64,000 bases of DNA from Sphingomonas phyllosphaerae FA2. GTDB taxonomy: Bacteria > Pseudomonadota > Alphaproteobacteria > Sphingomonadales > Sphingomonadaceae. Shown one piece after another: positions 61,587 to 64,000 of the stretch; position 1 is the stretch's first letter, and every line of letters begins with the position of its first letter. The stretch covers positions 744,001 through 808,000 of the forward strand of contig NZ_KE386571.1 in NCBI RefSeq assembly GCF_000427645.1. The letters run 5' to 3'. The notes beneath the pieces are model-generated. The model saw nothing but the letters and a program-made list of their open reading frames with translations, was not told the origin of the DNA and made no database searches. Both the position numbers and the translations under genes were made by a program.

Positions 61587-63452
61587 CTACGCGGCCTCCA
61601 TTGCCTCGCTCGCGGCCATCCACCGCGCTTCCGCTGCCTCGATGCGATCGTTGAGATCGGCGCGCTGCTTCATCAACTCTGACATCGTCAGCTTCGCGTA
61701 TTTGGGCCCGGCGGTCGACGGATCGAACATCGCGCGATCCACCGCGGCGCGTTCGGCGGTCAGCTTGGCCAATTCCGCCTCGGCGTCGCGGGCCTCCTTC
61801 TTCAGCGCCTTGTCGTTCTCGCGCGCTGCCGCGGCCGCCTTGCGGTCCTGCTTACTGCCCTTGGGCTTGTCCGCGCCTTTGCCGTCACCCGCCAGCACGA
61901 ACGCGATATAATCGTCGAGGCTGCCGTCGAACTCCTTCGCGGTGCCATTGTCGACCAGCACCAGCCGGTCGGCGCTCAGCTCCACCATATGTCGATCGTG
62001 GCTGACCAGCAGCACCGCGCCGGTATAGGCGTTGAGCGCCTGCACCAGCGCCTCGCGCGCATCGACGTCGAGGTGGTTGGTCGGCTCGTCGAGGATCAGC
62101 AGGTGCGGCGCCTCGCGCGTGACCAGCGCGAGCGCCAGCCGTGCGCGCTCACCGCCCGACATGCTGCCGACGCGCGCGGTCGCACGATCGCCGGAAAAGC
62201 CGAACCGCCCTAGCTGCCCGCGCACTGCCGCCGGCGACGCGCCCGGCATCACGCGCGCCATATGCGCGAGCGGCGTATCGTCGGCCTCCAGCTCCTCGAC
62301 TTGATATTGCGTGAAATAGCCGACCTTCATCTTGCCGGTCGCATTCATCTCGCCCGCCAGCGGGGTTAGTTGCGCCGCGAGCAACCGCGCCAGCGTCGTT
62401 TTGCCGTTGCCGTTGCGGCCGAGCAGCGCAATCCGATCCTCGGGGTCCATCCGCAGGTTGAGTCGCGAGAGGATCGGCGTCTCGCCATAGCCGACCGCGG
62501 CGTGATCGAGCGTGATGAGCGGCGGGCGTAGTTCGGTTGGGTTCGGGAAGTCGAAGCTGAGCGTCGGATCGTTCACCGCCTCGGCGATTGGCTGCATCTT
62601 GGCGAGCATCTTGGCGCGGCTCTGCGCCTGCTTCGCGGTCGAGGCACGCGCCGAGTTGCGCGCGACATAATCCTGCAGCTTGGCGCGCTGCGCGTCCTGA
62701 TTGGCCTTGGCCGCCGCGAGCTGCGCCAGCCTCTCGGCACGCTGCCGCTCGAACGCGTCATAGCCGCCGGGGTAGAGCGTCGTCTTGCCGCCCTGCAAAT
62801 GCAGGATGTGATCGACGACATTGTTGAGAAAGTCGCGTTCGTGGCTGACGACGACGATCGTCGCGCGGTAGCTCTTGAGGAAGTCTTCCAGCCACATGAC
62901 CGCTTCAAGATCGAGGTGGTTGCTGGGCTCGTCGAGCAGCAGCAGATCGGGCTGCGAGAACAGCAAGGCGGCGAGCGCGACGCGCATCTTCCAGCCGCCC
63001 GAAAAGCTGTCGAGCGGCTGATTCTGTGCGTCTTCGTCGAAGCCAAGACCGACCAGAATGCGTGCGGCGCGCGATGGCGCGGAATAGGCGTCGATCGCGA
63101 TCAGCCGGTCGTGGACCTCGCCCAGCCGGTCCATGCAGCCGGTGCCGTCGAACGCCTCGGCCTCCTCAAGCAGCGCCGCGCGCTCGGTATCGGCAGCGAG
63201 CACCGTCTCCAGCGGGGTCGGATCACCGGCGGGCGCCTCCTGCGCGATATAGCCGATGCGTGCGCCGCGCGGCATGTCCGCGGAGCCCTCGTCCGGTTCC
63301 AGCAGCCCGGCGATGACGCGCACCATCGTCGACTTGCCCGCGCCGTTTCGCCCGATCAACCCGACGCGGCTGCCCGGCGGCAGCGCGGCACTCGCGCGGT
63401 CGAGGATCGTGCGGCCGCCAAGCCGCACGGTGATGCCGTTGAGAGAAAGCAT
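61587..63452 (-). CDS. ABC-F family ATPase
   Basis: A 621-residue protein with two ABC ATPase domains and no membrane part. Walker A sequences are GRNGAGKST (residue 35 on) and GRNGNGKTT. Signature motifs are SGGWKMR and SGGERAR, and each domain has LLLDEPSNHLD or LILDEPTNHLD. The linker between domains and a C-terminal coiled coil of about 90 residues (KKEARDAEAELAKL onward) match the Uup/YheS types. ABC-F proteins act on the ribosome, often relieving stalls. The exact paralogue cannot be fixed. Confidence 0.93.
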   Translation of the reverse strand: MLSLNGITVRLGGRTILDRASAALPPGSRVGLIGRNGAGKSTMVRVIAGLLEPDEGSADMPRGARIGYIAQEAPAGDPTPLETVLAADTERAALLEEAEAFDGTGCMDRLGEVHDRLIAIDAYSAPSRAARILVGLGFDEDAQNQPLDSFSGGWKMRVALAALLFSQPDLLLLDEPSNHLDLEAVMWLEDFLKSYRATIVVVSHERDFLNNVVDHILHLQGGKTTLYPGGYDAFERQRAERLAQLAAAKANQDAQRAKLQDYVARNSARASTAKQAQSRAKMLAKMQPIAEAVNDPTLSFDFPNPTELRPPLITLDHAAVGYGETPILSRLNLRMDPEDRIALLGRNGNGKTTLARLLAAQLTPLAGEMNATGKMKVGYFTQYQVEELEADDTPLAHMARVMPGASPAAVRGQLGRFGFSGDRATARVGSMSGGERARLALALVTREAPHLLILDEPTNHLDVDAREALVQALNAYTGAVLLVSHDRHMVELSADRLVLVDNGTAKEFDGSLDDYIAFVLAGDGKGADKPKGSKQDRKAAAAARENDKALKKEARDAEAELAKLTAERAAVDRAMFDPSTAGPKYAKLTMSELMKQRADLNDRIEAAEARWMAASEAMEAA

Positions 63453-63613
63453 GCGCGGGCCTGTAGCGGATCGCGCGGGACGGGGAAAGGGAGGGGTTGT
63501 TGCCGTGCGGGGCGGGCGTCAGTCACTCCCGCGGAGGTGAGGTTGAGGACGCGCAGGCGCGCCGATCACCGGCTTCCAGGGCGGATCGACATTGGATGTT
63601 CGTCTGCTTCCCT
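63453..63613. other. Upstream region of the ABC-F gene
   Basis: Together with the family D repeat and the bases up to 63764 this is a 312-base gap without a gene. The first 160 bases should hold the ABC-F promoter, but no clear element was seen. Confidence 0.4.
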
Positions 63614-63697
63614 CGTCATCCCGGACTTGATCCGGGATTCCGCTTCTTACTTCGGCGGCCAAGAAGAAGCTGGGCCCGGATCAAGTCCGGGGCGACG
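63614..63697. repeat. Intergenic inverted repeat, family D copy 3
   Basis: An 84-bp palindrome beginning CGTCATCCCGGACTTGATCC and ending CGGATCAAGTCCGGGGCGACG apart from one base, with inner arms CGCTTCTT and AAGAAGCT. It is the most regular intact copy and shows what the IS-split copy at 17.9 kb looked like. Confidence 0.88.
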
Positions 63698-63764
63698 AAT
63701 GAGGGAGATGTCCAGATCAAAAACGACGATGACCCGGCGCGGAAGGCCTGAATGTCGATCGGCG

Positions 63765-64000
63765 CTAGCGCTCCGAAGGAGCATCCTCTCCTTTTGCATC
63801 CACCCCACGCTGCTCGCAGAGGATCGCCCAGCCAGTCAGGAACAGCGCTCCCACGACCGGTCCGACGACGATCCCACTCAGCCCAAGCAGATCGATCCCG
63901 CCCAGTGTCGTCACCAACACCAGCCAATCGGGCAAACCGGTATCACGTCCCACGAGGATCGGGCGCAGGACGTTGTCGGCCAGCCCGATGACGAACACAC
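63765..64000 (-). CDS. AI-2E family transporter, C-terminal part
   Basis: The frame is open to the window edge, so the N-terminal part is missing. The visible 78 residues contain GLADNVLRPILVGRDTGLPDWLVLVTTLGGIDLLGLSGIVVGPVVGALF, the conserved last two helices of the AI-2E/PerM/YdiK family. A polar tail follows (CEQRGVDAKGEDAPSER). Members are putative exporters of small molecules. The name does not prove AI-2 transport. Confidence 0.88.
   Translation of the reverse strand, partial: VFVIGLADNVLRPILVGRDTGLPDWLVLVTTLGGIDLLGLSGIVVGPVVGALFLTGWAILCEQRGVDAKGEDAPSER

Overview
The window is a contiguous stretch of a GC-rich alphaproteobacterial chromosome, almost certainly from Sphingomonas or a close relative. 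The evidence is a CcrM-type GANTC methyltransferase, a transhydrogenase split into pntAA/pntAB/pntB, a tiny aa3-type oxidase subunit IV, a PEPxxWA-CTERM protein, large TonB-dependent receptors, an osmoregulated glucan pair (opgD/G and opgH), and several families of short intergenic inverted repeats. No prophage, CRISPR array or plasmid-type genes were seen. One intact IS5-family insertion sequence is present at 17.9-19.1 kb.

Layout. 0-6 kb: 3' part of prfB (its start lies outside the window), a lipoprotein methyltransferase, thyA, and opgD/G with opgH. 6-10 kb: a small exported protein with a good terminator, then a glyoxylate-shunt locus. In that locus a 52-residue small ORF and aceA are divergent from a ScfR/RamB-type regulator. 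10-16 kb: two short-chain dehydrogenases, a zinc alcohol dehydrogenase, a SRPBCC protein and a siderophore-type TonB receptor with a possible Fur box. 16-20 kb: an 18-codon ORF with an extreme Shine-Dalgarno sequence, a lipoprotein, a PRC-barrel gene with a possible EcfG stress promoter, the IS element and a TonB protein. 20-28 kb: uvrB, a YaiI/YqxD protein, an RpfF-like DSF synthase facing a GGDEF-EAL protein, and divergent GH5-like and GH43-like glycosidases. 28-36 kb: acetate uptake (DUF485 protein plus actP), ppk2 sharing a possible two-way EcfG promoter with a 46-residue protein, a NIPSNAP protein, a formate/nitrite-family channel, a type-B carboxylesterase and hypotheticals.

36-42 kb: ferredoxin-NADP reductase, a DUF1272 protein overlapping thiD, which overlaps rnhB. 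Next comes ccrM behind a 139-bp leader holding eight GANTC sites, then folP and a bestrophin. 42-50 kb: an SDR, a degenerate NtrC-family regulator (no phosphoacceptor Asp, GAFAGA instead of GAFTGA), aa3 oxidase subunit IV, the pnt operon with an extra gene and an inserted repeat, a winged-helix regulator and tRNA-Val(UAC). 50-64 kb: XpaC/TelA, typA, an alpha/beta hydrolase, an exported protein, a HAD hydrolase, a second TonB receptor, the PEP-CTERM protein, an EVE-domain protein, a Tyr-rich exported protein with a strong terminator, a DUF3297 protein, an ABC-F ATPase and the C-terminal part of an AI-2E-family transporter.

Functional links. Acetate uptake (actP) and isocitrate lyase together indicate growth on C2 compounds, with the ScfR-like protein as the likely sensor. 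The pnt genes and ferredoxin-NADP reductase supply NADPH balance. DSF synthase beside a c-di-GMP enzyme suggests cell-cell signalling. Intergenic regions are unusually rich in imperfect palindromes of about 75-130 bp from at least five families. These usually sit between convergent genes or at operon ends, but one lies inside the pnt operon and one has been split by the IS element.
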